Numbered from the stretch's first letter, positions 16,451 through 26,013 are shown. The stretch: 64,000 nt of DNA from Pseudomonas aestuarii (GCF_027988105.1 NZ_JAQJZJ010000010.1:62001-126000); one strand, 5' to 3'. Translations and numbers: made by a program. Notes: generated by a model from the sequence alone, not told the origin.

Positions 16451-18238
16451 CTACTTCTGCACTGCGCCAGACGGCGCTGGCTCAGGTGCGGCGGCAGGCG
16501 GCAGCAGTACCGCCAGAGCCTGACGCAGGCGCGCCGGCAACAAGGGTTTGCCGAGCAGGGTTACGTGCGCGGGCATGCAGCGTTCCTGCAACTCGGGGCT
16601 GATATCGGCACTGATCAGCAAGGCTGGCAACATGCGTCCGGCGGCTTCGCGCAAGCGCTCGATGGCGCGCAAACCATCTTCCTTGGCGGCCAGCCGGTAG
16701 TCGCTGACCAATAACTGCGGGGTCGCCTCTGCCAGGCACGCCAGGGCCGCCTGCAGATCGGCGCAGGCCCAGACCTCGCAGCCCCAGCGCTGCAACAGCC
16801 CGGACAACGCCTCGCGCCCGGCTTCATCGTCCTCCACCAGCAAGACCCGCCCACGCAGTGCCGCACCGACTGGTTTGGCTGGCTGCCACTCACCCACAGT
16901 GGCGCGCGGCAGGCGCAAACCGAAGCGCGCGCCCTGCCCCGGACTGGAATCCAGCTGCAACGGGTGCTCAAGTAGCGTGGCCAGTTGTTGGACGATGGCC
17001 AAACCGAGGCCCAGGCCACGCTCGGCATTGCGCCCGGGGTTGTCCAGTTGGCGGAACTCCTCGAAGATCTGTGCCTGTTCTGCCGGGCTGAGACCACGGC
17101 CGTCGTCGGCGACTTGCAGCAGCACGCTGCCAGCGTCCTCCGCGGCGCTAAGCGTCACTCGCCGCGCCTGGGCATGGCACAGGGCATTGTTGAGCAGATT
17201 GCGCAGCACCCGCTCGAGCAGCAGCGGGTCGCTGCGCACCCACAAATCCGCGCATTGCAGGTCCAGGGTGACCCCCTGCAATTCGGCTTCACCGCGGGTT
17301 TCGCCACTCAAGCGTTCGAGCAGAGGACGCAGGGCGAACACTTCAAGCTTGGCCTGCACCCCGCCGGGCAAGGTCAGGCGGGTGTAGTCCAGCAGTGATT
17401 GCAGCAAGCGGCTGAGCTGTTCCACCGAGGTCGCCAGCCGCGCACTGACTCGCTGAATATCCGGCTCCCGGCTCTGTTCGAGCAGGTGCTGGGCATACAG
17501 CCCCATGGCGTTGAGCGGCTGGCGCAGGTCATGACTGGCGGCGGCCAGCAGGCGCAGCTTGCGTGCGTCATCCGCTTCGGCGCGCTGGCGGGCCAGATCG
17601 AGTAGGCGCAGATTGAGCCAGGCGCCACGCTGCCCGTGCTCTTGCAGGTAGGCGCCGACACTGCCGATCAGGTTGGCGCAAAGCAGGAACTGGCCCTGGT
17701 AGGCCCACAGACTGCCTGGCTCGACCAGCAACAGGCCAAGCATCAGGAACAGCAGACAGAAGCCCCAGGCGGCGAGACTCACGGCACGGAACGAAACACC
17801 GAGCAGCACATAGCCGAACAACAGGATCAGAAACAGCCCGTCGTAGGGCATGTCCACGCCTTGGACCCAGCACAGGTGAATGATCACCGCCACGCACGCG
17901 CCATTCAGTGCGTAGGCGCCGATGTAGGCGAATAACACCGCGCGCGGCGGACTCTGCGGGCGCCGGCAGTAGACGAAAGCGGCCAGCACCCCGAGGATAC
18001 CCAGCGCGCGCAAAGGCTCGACCGACAGGCTCACCGACAGCGGCATCAGCAGCAGGTCGAGGGCGGTATAGATCAGCTGGAAGACAATTGCGGTGCTGAC
18101 GATCAACAGCAAGCGGCGACCGATGCGTTGCACCCGGTGCTCGACAAAGCCCTGTTCCAGCTCGGGGACAAAGCACAACCGCCGGTAGCCCCGGCGCTGT
18201 TGTGCCAGCAGCAGGCGCTCTTCCTGCTCCAGGTTCAT
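16451..18238 (-). CDS. Hybrid sensor histidine kinase
   Basis: A 595-residue inner-membrane kinase. About six hydrophobic segments lie between residues 40 and 200. A HisKA domain with His236 in AASHDLRQPL follows, then the HATPase_c with N box NLLNNALCHA and G boxes DDGRGLS and GLGLGLAIV. A C-terminal receiver carries Asp513 in LLVSDYRLA. There is no periplasmic sensor domain, so the membrane region itself probably senses the signal. It starts 48 bases after lifO in the same direction, so lipA-lifO-kinase may be one transcript. It converges on a LuxR-type regulator. Confidence 0.88.
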   Translation of the reverse strand: MNLEQEERLLLAQQRRGYRRLCFVPELEQGFVEHRVQRIGRRLLLIVSTAIVFQLIYTALDLLLMPLSVSLSVEPLRALGILGVLAAFVYCRRPQSPPRAVLFAYIGAYALNGACVAVIIHLCWVQGVDMPYDGLFLILLFGYVLLGVSFRAVSLAAWGFCLLFLMLGLLLVEPGSLWAYQGQFLLCANLIGSVGAYLQEHGQRGAWLNLRLLDLARQRAEADDARKLRLLAAASHDLRQPLNAMGLYAQHLLEQSREPDIQRVSARLATSVEQLSRLLQSLLDYTRLTLPGGVQAKLEVFALRPLLERLSGETRGEAELQGVTLDLQCADLWVRSDPLLLERVLRNLLNNALCHAQARRVTLSAAEDAGSVLLQVADDGRGLSPAEQAQIFEEFRQLDNPGRNAERGLGLGLAIVQQLATLLEHPLQLDSSPGQGARFGLRLPRATVGEWQPAKPVGAALRGRVLLVEDDEAGREALSGLLQRWGCEVWACADLQAALACLAEATPQLLVSDYRLAAKEDGLRAIERLREAAGRMLPALLISADISPELQERCMPAHVTLLGKPLLPARLRQALAVLLPPAAAPEPAPSGAVQK

Positions 18239-18286
18239 CGCACCCGGCCTGACTGCGCGAGTGAGTGCTCGGGCCGCCGCCCGGAC

Positions 18287-19357
18287 TTAAAGCTCGACTG
18301 GTTCGTTGTCCTGCTGTTTGGCGGCAATCGCATCATAGGTGTCGACTCGGTGTTGATCGGCGGCGTTGAACAAACGCTGGCGCAAACGCTGCTGCTCATG
18401 CTGCTGGTCCGCCGGACTCAGGCCATTGCTGTGCAACCTGGCCAGTTGCTCGCGATAAGAGCTGTAGTGCTGCTGCCAGTCGCGTTCGTTGCGCTGCTCA
18501 AGCAGCAGGCGCTCGACTGTCGGCGGATCATAGGACAAAGCCAATGACTGGCGCACCTGTTCCTCGCTTGCCCCCTCACGCCACAGCCGCTCGGTTTGCG
18601 CCAGCTGGGCCAGGGCTTGGCTCTGGCGCTCCTCACTGGCGCGCATGGCGGCAGGCAATTGTTCGCGCAGGCGCTGCTGGGCATCGGCTTTGCCCTGTTC
18701 GCTCAAATCATCGCGAGCCAGTAGGTTCAGGCTGTCAAGGGTGTAGCGTGCATAGGCCTCTTCAGCCCCAAACAAGGCCTCGACCGCTCCCGTTGAAAAG
18801 TGGCTGCGGCGCAGCTGAGCCATGCTGTCGAAAGCCTGCTGCAATACCGCGAGTTGCGCGTGCGGCTGGGCTTGCTGTTGTGCGTTCAGCGGCTGCTGCA
18901 TAAGCGCCAGGCTGGCGCGTTTGTAATCCAGATAATCACCGAGCAGATTGATCAACTGGCCCAGCGCCGGCTCCTGCAAGCGTCCACCGGCATCAGCCAG
19001 CAATGCCTCGACCGAGCTATCCAGCCCGTTCTGGTCGACAGCGCTGAGGAAATAATCGAAATAGTCACGCAGGGCCAAATCAAGCTGCAGATTACCGGCA
19101 CTGTCGGACTTCAACTCACCGTCGACCTCGGTACCGCTCATGCTCGGCAGAACCGCCGCTGGCGCGGCCTGGTCGACGGCAGTGGGCGCCGGCTGCTGCG
19201 GCATGGGGCTGGCAATGATGGCGGCGACAGATGGAGCCGTGCGAGCCGAATCGGTCTGCACCACCACCGGCTCCGGCCATTGCCAGTACAGCGTCATCGC
19301 CGCGGCAAGGATGCCCAGCACAGCCAGCGAAATCAGGGAGCGAATGGGCAAGGGCAT
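18287..19357 (-). CDS. lifO: Lipase-specific foldase (lipase chaperone)
   Basis: A 356-residue steric chaperone that folds the adjacent secreted lipase in the periplasm. An N-terminal membrane anchor (residues 5-25) is followed by an Ala/Pro-rich linker (residues 40-75) and then the helical foldase domain. The diagnostic RxxFDY motif is RDYFDYFLSA at about residues 97-106. It begins 49 bases downstream of lipA, the usual lipase-foldase operon order. It is also called lipB, lipH or limA. Confidence 0.93.
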   Translation of the reverse strand: MPLPIRSLISLAVLGILAAAMTLYWQWPEPVVVQTDSARTAPSVAAIIASPMPQQPAPTAVDQAAPAAVLPSMSGTEVDGELKSDSAGNLQLDLALRDYFDYFLSAVDQNGLDSSVEALLADAGGRLQEPALGQLINLLGDYLDYKRASLALMQQPLNAQQQAQPHAQLAVLQQAFDSMAQLRRSHFSTGAVEALFGAEEAYARYTLDSLNLLARDDLSEQGKADAQQRLREQLPAAMRASEERQSQALAQLAQTERLWREGASEEQVRQSLALSYDPPTVERLLLEQRNERDWQQHYSSYREQLARLHSNGLSPADQQHEQQRLRQRLFNAADQHRVDTYDAIAAKQQDNEPVEL

Positions 19358-19406
19358 GCGACCTCCAAAGCGGGCTGTCTTGGCCAGCCCGCATACGTGG
19401 CAAGGC

Positions 19407-20333
19407 TCAGACGCCTTTGTTCTTCAGGCGGTTGGCATGCTGGCGATACAGCGAGACCGGCTCGGTCCAGCCGCGGATACCGAACAGGTGGTTGATCGCA
19501 TCGACGTGGTTCATGTGGTAGCTGTCGCCGAGCACCTGGCCCAAATAGGTGGAGCAGACCCCGACCAAGCCATCGTTCTTCTCGCTGCCGAACGCCAGGC
19601 CGGTGATGGCCAGGAACGGGTCGACCGCATCGAAGACATTGGTGTAGGACGAATCTCCGGTCCAGGAGAAGTAGCGAATGTTATACCCGCGTACGTTTTG
19701 CACTTCGCTGGACTTGGCGCAGTAGCTGCTGTTGTTGACGCCCCACGGGTGACGACTGTTGAGCTGCGCAGTGCCGGCGGTGGTCAGGGTTTTCAGCGCA
19801 TCGATACCGCTTTGTGGATTACTGCTGCCCGACAGCAGATTGATCACCGCACCCACGGCATTGGCCAGGGCATTGACGCCACCTTCGATACCGCTATCGG
19901 GCGGAATCACCCCGCGCAGCACGTCGGCGACCTTCGAGCCCTTGTTGACGCCATTGATCGAGGTGACGGAGGCAACCAGGTCAGGACGCAAGGAGGCGGC
20001 GACCCGCGAGGTTGGCGAACCTTGGCTGTGGCCGATGAGGTTGACCTTACCGCCGTTGGCGCCGGCCCAGGGCACGATCTGCCGGGCCAGTTCGGCACCG
20101 CGCTGTTCACTGTCGTTCAGAGCAGAAACGCTGGCGACATAGACCTTGGCGCCATCGCGCTCGAGGTTCCAGGGGATGGTGTGAAAGTAGTTGATCAGGC
20201 CACCGATGGTGTCGAAACCGGTGACACCGTGCACCAGCACGATCGGATACTTGGTTTGAGTGTAACCGGCCTGGGCCTCGACGGCGCCGACCAGGGCCAT
20301 GGTGGCCAGGGCGGTAGTAATAACACGACGCAT
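19407..20333 (-). CDS. lipA: Secreted triacylglycerol lipase (family I)
   Basis: A 308-residue extracellular lipase. A signal peptide of about 22-23 residues ends at AQA. The alpha/beta-hydrolase fold has nucleophile Ser103 in GHSQG, Asp254 in EKNDGLV and His276 in HMNHVDA. The oxyanion-side motif is VLVHGVTGF, and Cys205/Cys260 match the family disulfide. It needs the LifO foldase encoded next and would be exported by type II secretion. aaggagg precedes the ATG. I saw no convincing sigma-54 promoter upstream. Confidence 0.95.
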   Translation of the reverse strand: MRRVITTALATMALVGAVEAQAGYTQTKYPIVLVHGVTGFDTIGGLINYFHTIPWNLERDGAKVYVASVSALNDSEQRGAELARQIVPWAGANGGKVNLIGHSQGSPTSRVAASLRPDLVASVTSINGVNKGSKVADVLRGVIPPDSGIEGGVNALANAVGAVINLLSGSSNPQSGIDALKTLTTAGTAQLNSRHPWGVNNSSYCAKSSEVQNVRGYNIRYFSWTGDSSYTNVFDAVDPFLAITGLAFGSEKNDGLVGVCSTYLGQVLGDSYHMNHVDAINHLFGIRGWTEPVSLYRQHANRLKNKGV

Positions 20334-20464
20334 GGGTGCCTCCTTATTGTTCTTGTTGGCACGCCGGGAGACTGCGTCCGGCGTAGCAACACTTTAAGGA
20401 GGCGAGAATGTCCCGCCCATCGCCCAGATGGGTGAAGGGTGCGCGTGGATGCCGCGCTGGCGAC

Positions 20465-21016
20465 TCAAGGCACCGAGGCGATGGCCTGCTCGACTGCGGC
20501 GATCAGCGCCAGGTCGTCCGGCTGGGTGCGGCTGGAGAAACTGGCGATCACCTGGCCCTGACGGTCGACCACGTACTTGGAGAAATTCCAGCGTGGTGCC
20601 TGGCTCTGTGCGGTCAGCTCCTTGAACAGAGGAATCGCCTGGGGGCCGGTGATCCGCTGGGTTTCGCTCATGCTGAAAGTCACGCCGTAATTGACGTAGC
20701 AAACCTTGGCGATTTCCTCGCCATCGTCCGACTCCTGTTTGAAGTCGTCCGAAGGCACGCCAAGCACTTCCAGGCCTTGTTCCCGGTAGCGCTGATAGAG
20801 TGCTTCCAGTCCCTTGAACTGCGGGGTAAAGCCGCAGAAGCTGGCGGTATTGACCACCACCAGAGGCTTGCCGGAAAACTGCTGGCACAGGTCGATACTG
20901 TCCTTGCTGCGCAGCCTGGGCAGCTCGCCTTGCAGCAGGACCGGGCACTCGGCGGCCCAGCTCGGCAGCGCCAGGCCAGTGAGGAAAATCGGCAGGACAA
21001 GGGCACGCAACCACAT
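20465..21016 (-). CDS. Glutathione peroxidase family protein, exported
   Basis: About 183 residues. A signal peptide (MWLRALVLPIFLTGLALPSWA) precedes a thioredoxin-fold glutathione-peroxidase domain. The active-site Cys61 lies in NTASFCGFTPQF with the partner Gln nearby, and the Trp/Asn of RWNFSKY completes the tetrad. Having Cys instead of selenocysteine, it is probably thioredoxin-dependent and detoxifies peroxides in the periplasm. I placed the start at the ATG opening the signal peptide; the frame stays open for 28 codons upstream. Confidence 0.87.
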   Translation of the reverse strand: MWLRALVLPIFLTGLALPSWAAECPVLLQGELPRLRSKDSIDLCQQFSGKPLVVVNTASFCGFTPQFKGLEALYQRYREQGLEVLGVPSDDFKQESDDGEEIAKVCYVNYGVTFSMSETQRITGPQAIPLFKELTAQSQAPRWNFSKYVVDRQGQVIASFSSRTQPDDLALIAAVEQAIASVP

Positions 21017-21235
21017 GGACAGAACCTCGAGCAGAAGCCAAGCTGCAACGCTACTCGCCCACCCCGCGCCAGGCAATCGACAAAAGGTAAGCGCCTGCAA
21101 CCAGGTTCTTCAAACCAGCGTTCAGGGGTGTGAATAAATCGAGGGCCGACGCGAAGCGCCGGATGGCTGGCGCAGTGGGTTATCCCGCGCCGGGCCGGCA
21201 GAGCACGCCAGGAGACGCGCGCAGGAGCCAGGCGC

Positions 21236-21361
21236 TCAACACGCCCCGAGGCCCAACTGCATGAATGCCAGCCCGCTCCGGCCCCAGCCCCACCAGGCCA
21301 GGGCCAGCAGCGCGGCGACCAGCATGAGCAAGGCACTGCTCAGCCAATACTCGGTCTTCAT
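21236..21361 (-). CDS. 41-residue membrane peptide coupled to the MFS gene
   Basis: A short frame beginning MKTEYWLSSALLMLVAALL and ending LGLGAC. It encodes one transmembrane helix followed by a Trp/Gly-rich segment (AWWGWGRSG). Its ATG overlaps the MFS transporter stop (ATGA), a typical sign of translational coupling. No homologous function is known to me. It could be an accessory subunit that stabilises the transporter, but that is inference from position only. Confidence 0.6.
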   Translation of the reverse strand: MKTEYWLSSALLMLVAALLALAWWGWGRSGLAFMQLGLGAC

Positions 21362-22569
21362 GCACCGACTCCAATGCCTTGCAGGCGCGCTACCGGTTTC
21401 TCGCGTACCGGCCAGTTCAGCGCCGCAGCGAGCAGGCTGAGGAAAATCGCGATCTGCCAGACCAGATCATAGCTGCCGGTGCGGTCATACAGGTAACCGC
21501 CCAGCCAGCCGCCGAGAAAGGCGCCGATCTGATGGAAAAGAAAGACGATCCCCCCCAGCATCGACAGGTTGCGCACGCCAAACATGGTCGCCACCGTGCC
21601 GTTGGTCAAGGGCACCGTGGACAACCACAGCAAGCCCATGGCGATGCCAAAAGCATAGGCACTCCAGGTAGTCAGCGGGGCCAGGATGAAGGCGCTGATC
21701 ACCACCGCCCGGGCCAGGTACAGGGCCGTCAGCAGGCGCGGCTTGGACATGCGTCCGCCAAGCCAGCCGGCCGTGTAGGTGCCGAATACGTTGAACAAGC
21801 CGACCAAGGCCAAGACCGTGGTACCGACCAGCGCCGGCAGATGCTGATCGACCAGGTAAGCCGGCAGGTGCACGCCAATGAATACCACCTGGAAGCCGCA
21901 GACGAAAAAACCCAGCCCCAGCAACCAGAAGCCGGGATGCGCGCAGGCTTCGCGCAAGGCCTCGACCAGGCTTTGCTCGTGGGCCAGAACTGGCGACGGG
22001 CTATCCTTGATCATTGCGGCCAGCGGCACGATCAAGGCCACCAGCAAGCCGAGGGCGAGCAAGGCGGCGGACCAGCCGAGCCAGCTGATCAAGCCCAACG
22101 TGCCGGGCAGCATGACGAACTGGCCGAGCGATCCAGCCGCTGCGGCGACGCCCATGGCCATGCTGCGCTGCTCCGCGGGCACGGCACGACCGACCACCCC
22201 GAGAATCACCGAGAACGAGGTGCTGGATAGGCCGATGCCGATCAGCAGGCCGGCGCTCAGCGACAACGACCAGACCGAGTCGGCCAGGCCCATCAAGACC
22301 AGGCCGCAGGCATAGACCACCCCACCGACCACTACCGTGCGCTGCGCGCCGTAGCGATCGGCCAGGGCCCCGGTAAATGGCTGGGTCAGGCCCCAGATCA
22401 GGTTCTGCAGGGCGATGGCGAAGGCGAACACCTCGCGCCCCCAGCCGAACTCGGCACTCATTGGCGGCAGAAACAGGCCGAAGCCGTGGCGAATGCCCAA
22501 CGACAAGGCGAGGATCAATGACCCGCCCAGCAAAATCCACAGTGTTGCCCGCGACTTCATTCCCTGCAC
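21358..22569 (-). CDS. MFS transporter, monocarboxylate/oxalate-formate type
   Basis: A 403-residue 12-helix major facilitator. The loop 2-3 motif is GALADRYGAQRTVV, and helix 1 carries SLGIRHGFGLFLPPMSAEFGW, characteristic of the MCT/OFA-like subfamily that moves monocarboxylates. The substrate is not predictable. An internal MQGM start is used; the second Met (MKSR) is possible. It is followed with a 4-base overlap by a tiny membrane peptide gene. It is divergent from nothing close by. Confidence 0.85.
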   Translation of the reverse strand: MQGMKSRATLWILLGGSLILALSLGIRHGFGLFLPPMSAEFGWGREVFAFAIALQNLIWGLTQPFTGALADRYGAQRTVVVGGVVYACGLVLMGLADSVWSLSLSAGLLIGIGLSSTSFSVILGVVGRAVPAEQRSMAMGVAAAAGSLGQFVMLPGTLGLISWLGWSAALLALGLLVALIVPLAAMIKDSPSPVLAHEQSLVEALREACAHPGFWLLGLGFFVCGFQVVFIGVHLPAYLVDQHLPALVGTTVLALVGLFNVFGTYTAGWLGGRMSKPRLLTALYLARAVVISAFILAPLTTWSAYAFGIAMGLLWLSTVPLTNGTVATMFGVRNLSMLGGIVFLFHQIGAFLGGWLGGYLYDRTGSYDLVWQIAIFLSLLAAALNWPVREKPVARLQGIGVGA

Positions 22570-22685
22570 TCTCCATTTCGTTCGATCGACTGCCGTTTTG
22601 CAGCCACGTAATCATCCGCACAATGCACTTTCCTGCCTTGCGCTGGCAATCAGACCATCGGCCGTCCACCTGCGCCTGGCTTGGA

Positions 22686-23594
22686 TCAGGGCGCGGCTTC
22701 GAAGACCTGCCCGGCTCGCTGGCGGAAGTAGCCGAGCAAAGGTTGCCGGTAGGTCATGAAAGTATCGGCCGGCAAATAGCGCTGGTACAGCGCCAGCAGC
22801 GCCTGCGGTTCGCCCATCAAGCGGCGCACGGCCTGATCCAGCCGGCGCGCCATCGCCAGCCCCCAGGTGTTGCGCGTGCAGTATATGCCGCTGAGCTGCA
22901 GTTCGGTATTGTCAGCCAGACCGATGCTGCGTAGCGGCTCGAGCAGCAGCTCGTCCTGGCTCATCGCCATGAGTACCGGCGGGTACTCGAAGGTGAAATC
23001 GATGCGACCGTGGCTGACCATGAACAGCAGATTCTCCCCGCCTCCGGCAATACCGCCGCTGAAGCGTTCCAGGCGCCCTTGCTCCTGCGCCGCCGCCAGC
23101 GCGCCACGGATGGCCTCCGGGTAGTTGCGCAGGCTGGCCAGCCCTCCGCGCAGTTCGTGGCTGGCCAACAAGTCGCTCAGGTACAGTTGCTTGCCGCGCC
23201 AGGGCAGGCGCGCCAGGCTGTCGGCCCGCACCACCAGCTGCATCGGCGGGGTCACCAGATAGGGCACGAAGTAGCCCTGGCGATCGCGCTCGGCCAGGGG
23301 CAGGCTGCCATTGGTGCAGAACTCACGGCCGCTGGCCATGGCCTGCTGCATGCGTGGCACGTTGAACAGTTCGTAGTGGATATCCAGGCCGGGTAAATCG
23401 GGCTCGAGGAGCAACAGCGACTCCAGCAGGATGCCAGCATGCGGCTTGCCTTCCTTGAGCTCGACCCCGCCCGGCACCGGCAACAGCCCCCAGGTCAGCG
23501 ACTCGGCTTGCGCGCCTGCGGCCAGCAGCAGGCCCAGCAACCCGCCCGTGATAGCAGCCCCCCAGGTGCGATGAACCCTGCAAAATTTAATCAT
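22686..23594 (-). CDS. Periplasmic solute-binding protein, SBP_bac_3-like
   Basis: About 302 residues. A signal peptide (around WGAAITGGLLGLLLAAGAQA) precedes a two-lobed periplasmic binding fold (FVPYLVTPPMQLVVRADSLARL, HGRIDFTFEYPPVLMAM). It resembles the TIGR02285-type proteins found in Pseudomonas. No permease or ATPase genes are adjacent, so it may be a stand-alone sensor component. It starts 69 bases after cobS on the same strand and could be read through from the cob operon. The ATG at 23594 (MIKFCRV) was chosen because longer starts precede the signal peptide. Confidence 0.7.
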   Translation of the reverse strand: MIKFCRVHRTWGAAITGGLLGLLLAAGAQAESLTWGLLPVPGGVELKEGKPHAGILLESLLLLEPDLPGLDIHYELFNVPRMQQAMASGREFCTNGSLPLAERDRQGYFVPYLVTPPMQLVVRADSLARLPWRGKQLYLSDLLASHELRGGLASLRNYPEAIRGALAAAQEQGRLERFSGGIAGGGENLLFMVSHGRIDFTFEYPPVLMAMSQDELLLEPLRSIGLADNTELQLSGIYCTRNTWGLAMARRLDQAVRRLMGEPQALLALYQRYLPADTFMTYRQPLLGYFRQRAGQVFEAAP

Positions 23595-23663
23595 GCCGAG
23601 AGCATAGGCGATTAGTGACAACCTCAAGGCCATTCGAGCTCGCATGCAGACCAATCCAGTCAT

Positions 23664-24389
23664 TTAAAGCGCCAGCACCAGTAATACCCCGCACTCGACC
23701 AGCTCCAGCAGCGCACCGGCAGTGTCGCCCGTGGTGCCGCCCAGGCGCTGCAGCATGATCCGGCGCAGCCAGACGAACAACAGACCCGCGGCCAGCAGGG
23801 CCAGTACACCGGTCCAGCCGAACAGCAGCAGCGCCGCGCCATGGGCCGCCAATACCCAGGGCAGTTGTCGACGCGGCAGCTGCTCGGCCAGAGTCTGGCC
23901 CAGGCCACCGGGGCGCACATAGGGCGTGCTCAGCAACAGCAGCGGCAGCAGGCCGCGCGCCAGCCAGGGCACCAGCAGCAGCGCCATGGTTTTGCCGGCC
24001 TGGAGCAAGACGACCAGGGCGACGAACTTGAGCAACAGCAGCATCACCAGCACCACCACCGCCATCGGCCCGCTGCGTGGGTCCTGCATGATCGCCAGGG
24101 TGCGCTCGCGGTCGCCGCAGCCGCCGGCCCAGGCATCCACGCTGTCGGCCAGCCCGTCCAGGTGCAGGCCGCCGCTCAAGCCCACCCAGATCGCCAGCAG
24201 CAGCGCCGCCTGCAACAAGGCCGGAACAGCGCCCAGCAGGTAATGCACGCCAAGCAGCAGCAGGCCGATCAGCAGGCCCACCACTGGATACCACAGCAGC
24301 GAGCGGCCGGTCTCCTGCGCCGAGGGCATCGCCGCCAGGCGCACCGGCAGGCGGGTGAGAAACTGCAGGGCGATCAGCAGTGCGCTCAT
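23664..24389 (-). CDS. cobS: Adenosylcobinamide-GDP ribazoletransferase (cobalamin synthase)
   Basis: A 241-residue polytopic membrane enzyme that joins adenosylcobinamide-GDP and alpha-ribazole (or its phosphate) as the nucleotide loop is assembled. The family motif GGLHLDGLADSVDAWAGG is at about residues 62-79, with several hydrophobic helices after it. It is called cobV in Pseudomonas nomenclature. Its ATG overlaps the cobC stop (ATGA). It is the last cob gene. Confidence 0.95.
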   Translation of the reverse strand: MSALLIALQFLTRLPVRLAAMPSAQETGRSLLWYPVVGLLIGLLLLGVHYLLGAVPALLQAALLLAIWVGLSGGLHLDGLADSVDAWAGGCGDRERTLAIMQDPRSGPMAVVVLVMLLLLKFVALVVLLQAGKTMALLLVPWLARGLLPLLLLSTPYVRPGGLGQTLAEQLPRRQLPWVLAAHGAALLLFGWTGVLALLAAGLLFVWLRRIMLQRLGGTTGDTAGALLELVECGVLLVLAL

Positions 24390-24961
24390 GCCAGCTCCCG
24401 CAGACGGCCGAAGCGGTCCAGCTGCAGGCGCACCCGCTGAGCATGGGCCACATCGACCTGTAACAGGTCCGCCGGCGGCAGGCCACGGGCGCCTGCCAGC
24501 AACAGGCGCATCACCCCGCCATGGGTCACCACCAGCAGCCGCTCGTCGGCATGGCGCAACTGCAGGCCCTGCACCGCGTCCAGCACCCGTGCCTCGAAGT
24601 CCAGCAGCCGCTCGCCGCCAGGCGGGGTGAAGGCATAGGGGTCGGTCCAGAAGCGGCCCAGGGCATCGGCATCGGAGAGCATCAGCTCGGCGGCGCTGCG
24701 CCCTTCCCAGGCGCCAAAGTGCAGCTCCTGCAGCGCCGGCTCCAGGCTCAGTGGCAGGCCGCGCTGTTCGGCCAGTTCCTCGGCGAAACGCGCGCAGCGC
24801 TGCAGCGGCGAGCTGATCAGTCGGTCCCAGGGACCCGCCTGCTGCACCGCCGCGCGCATCTGCGTCCAGCCCGTCGCGGTGAGGGCATCGTCGAGGCTGC
24901 CACGCAGGCCGCCGCCCTGCTCGGTCTCGCCGTGACGCAGCAGTTCCAGGTAGACCGTCAT
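24386..24961 (-). CDS. cobC: Alpha-ribazole phosphatase, histidine phosphatase family
   Basis: A 191-residue phosphoglycerate-mutase-like phosphatase. The phospho-histidine motif is LLRHGETE (His10), with the second catalytic His in VVTHGGVMR. It removes the 5'-phosphate of alpha-ribazole phosphate or adenosylcobalamin phosphate. Overlaps of 4 bases with cobT upstream and cobS downstream place it firmly in nucleotide loop assembly. Confidence 0.92.
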   Translation of the reverse strand: MTVYLELLRHGETEQGGGLRGSLDDALTATGWTQMRAAVQQAGPWDRLISSPLQRCARFAEELAEQRGLPLSLEPALQELHFGAWEGRSAAELMLSDADALGRFWTDPYAFTPPGGERLLDFEARVLDAVQGLQLRHADERLLVVTHGGVMRLLLAGARGLPPADLLQVDVAHAQRVRLQLDRFGRLRELA

Positions 24962-26013
24962 GTTGGGCGCTCCGCCACCGCCGCCTCGGCAAAGGTGGCC
25001 ATCTGGTTGTGCAGGCGGCAGGCCAACTGCAACAGGGGCACGGCCAGGGCCGCGCCGCTGCCCTCACCCAGGCGCAGGCCCAGTTGCAGCAAGGGCTCGG
25101 CCCCGAGGGCCTGGAGCACGTGCTGGTGCCCCGGCTCGGCGCCACTGTGGGCGAACAGCAGCCACTCCCGACAGCTCGGGTTGAGGCGCACCGCGGTCAG
25201 CGCCGCGACGCTGCAGATAAAGCCGTCGACCAGTGCCGGCAGCCCCTGCTGGGCGCAGGCCAGGTAGGCGCCAGCCAGGGCGGCGATCTCGAAACCGCCG
25301 AGCAGCTGCAAGGCCAGCAAGGGGTCATGCAGCGCGGCACTGTGCAAGGCCAGGGCGCGCTCGATCACCGCCGCCTTGTGCGCGACCCCGGCGGCATCCA
25401 GGCCGGTGCCCGGACCGACCAGGGCCGTCGCCGACTGGTTCAACAGGGCGCAGGCCAGGGCGCTGGCGGCGGCGGTGTTACCGATGCCCATCTCGCCCGC
25501 GACAAACAGTTGGCTGCCGGCCTGCTGGGCGCGCAGCACGCTGTCGCGTCCGGCCTGCAGGGACGCGCGGGCCTGCTGCGGGGTCATCGCCGGGCCACGG
25601 GCGAAGTTCTGTGTGCCGGCGCCGATCTGCAACACCCGCACACCCGGCAGCGGCGGCGTCGGCACTGCCGTGCCCAGGTCGATCACCTCCAGACTGGCGC
25701 CCAGCTCATGCGCCAACACGCTGATCGCCGCGCCGCCAGCGACGAAATTGGCCAGCATCTGCCCGGTGACCGCCTGGGGAAAGGCCGATACCCCTTCGGC
25801 GACCACACCATGGTCGGCGGCGAAGATGCTGATCCACAGCCGTTCGATGCTCGGCCGCTCACGGCCTTGCAGGCCGGCCAGTTGAATCGCCAGTTGCTCC
25901 AGCTGACCGAGGGAGCCGGCCGGCTTGGTCAGTTGCTGCTGACGCGCCACGGCCCTGGCCTGCATGGCCTGATCCACCGATTTGGCAGCGGCCAGCCACC
26001 ATGCGTGCTTCAT
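24958..26013 (-). CDS. cobT: Nicotinate-nucleotide--dimethylbenzimidazole phosphoribosyltransferase
   Basis: A 351-residue enzyme that makes alpha-ribazole phosphate from dimethylbenzimidazole and nicotinate mononucleotide. Family motifs seen are ISIFAADHGVVAEGVSAFP, GEMGIGNTAAASAL and the C-terminal SGAEPGH with the presumed catalytic Glu. It is named cobU in Pseudomonas. The ATG giving MKHAWWLAAAK overlaps the cobU (kinase) stop. Its base substrate is made by BluB, encoded in the same operon. Confidence 0.95.
   Translation of the reverse strand: MKHAWWLAAAKSVDQAMQARAVARQQQLTKPAGSLGQLEQLAIQLAGLQGRERPSIERLWISIFAADHGVVAEGVSAFPQAVTGQMLANFVAGGAAISVLAHELGASLEVIDLGTAVPTPPLPGVRVLQIGAGTQNFARGPAMTPQQARASLQAGRDSVLRAQQAGSQLFVAGEMGIGNTAAASALACALLNQSATALVGPGTGLDAAGVAHKAAVIERALALHSAALHDPLLALQLLGGFEIAALAGAYLACAQQGLPALVDGFICSVAALTAVRLNPSCREWLLFAHSGAEPGHQHVLQALGAEPLLQLGLRLGEGSGAALAVPLLQLACRLHNQMATFAEAAVAERPT

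Noticed and set aside
20334..20464. Possible sigma-54 (-24/-12) promoter before lipA
   Set aside because: ttggcac occurs but on the wrong strand and without the TTGC partner at right spacing.
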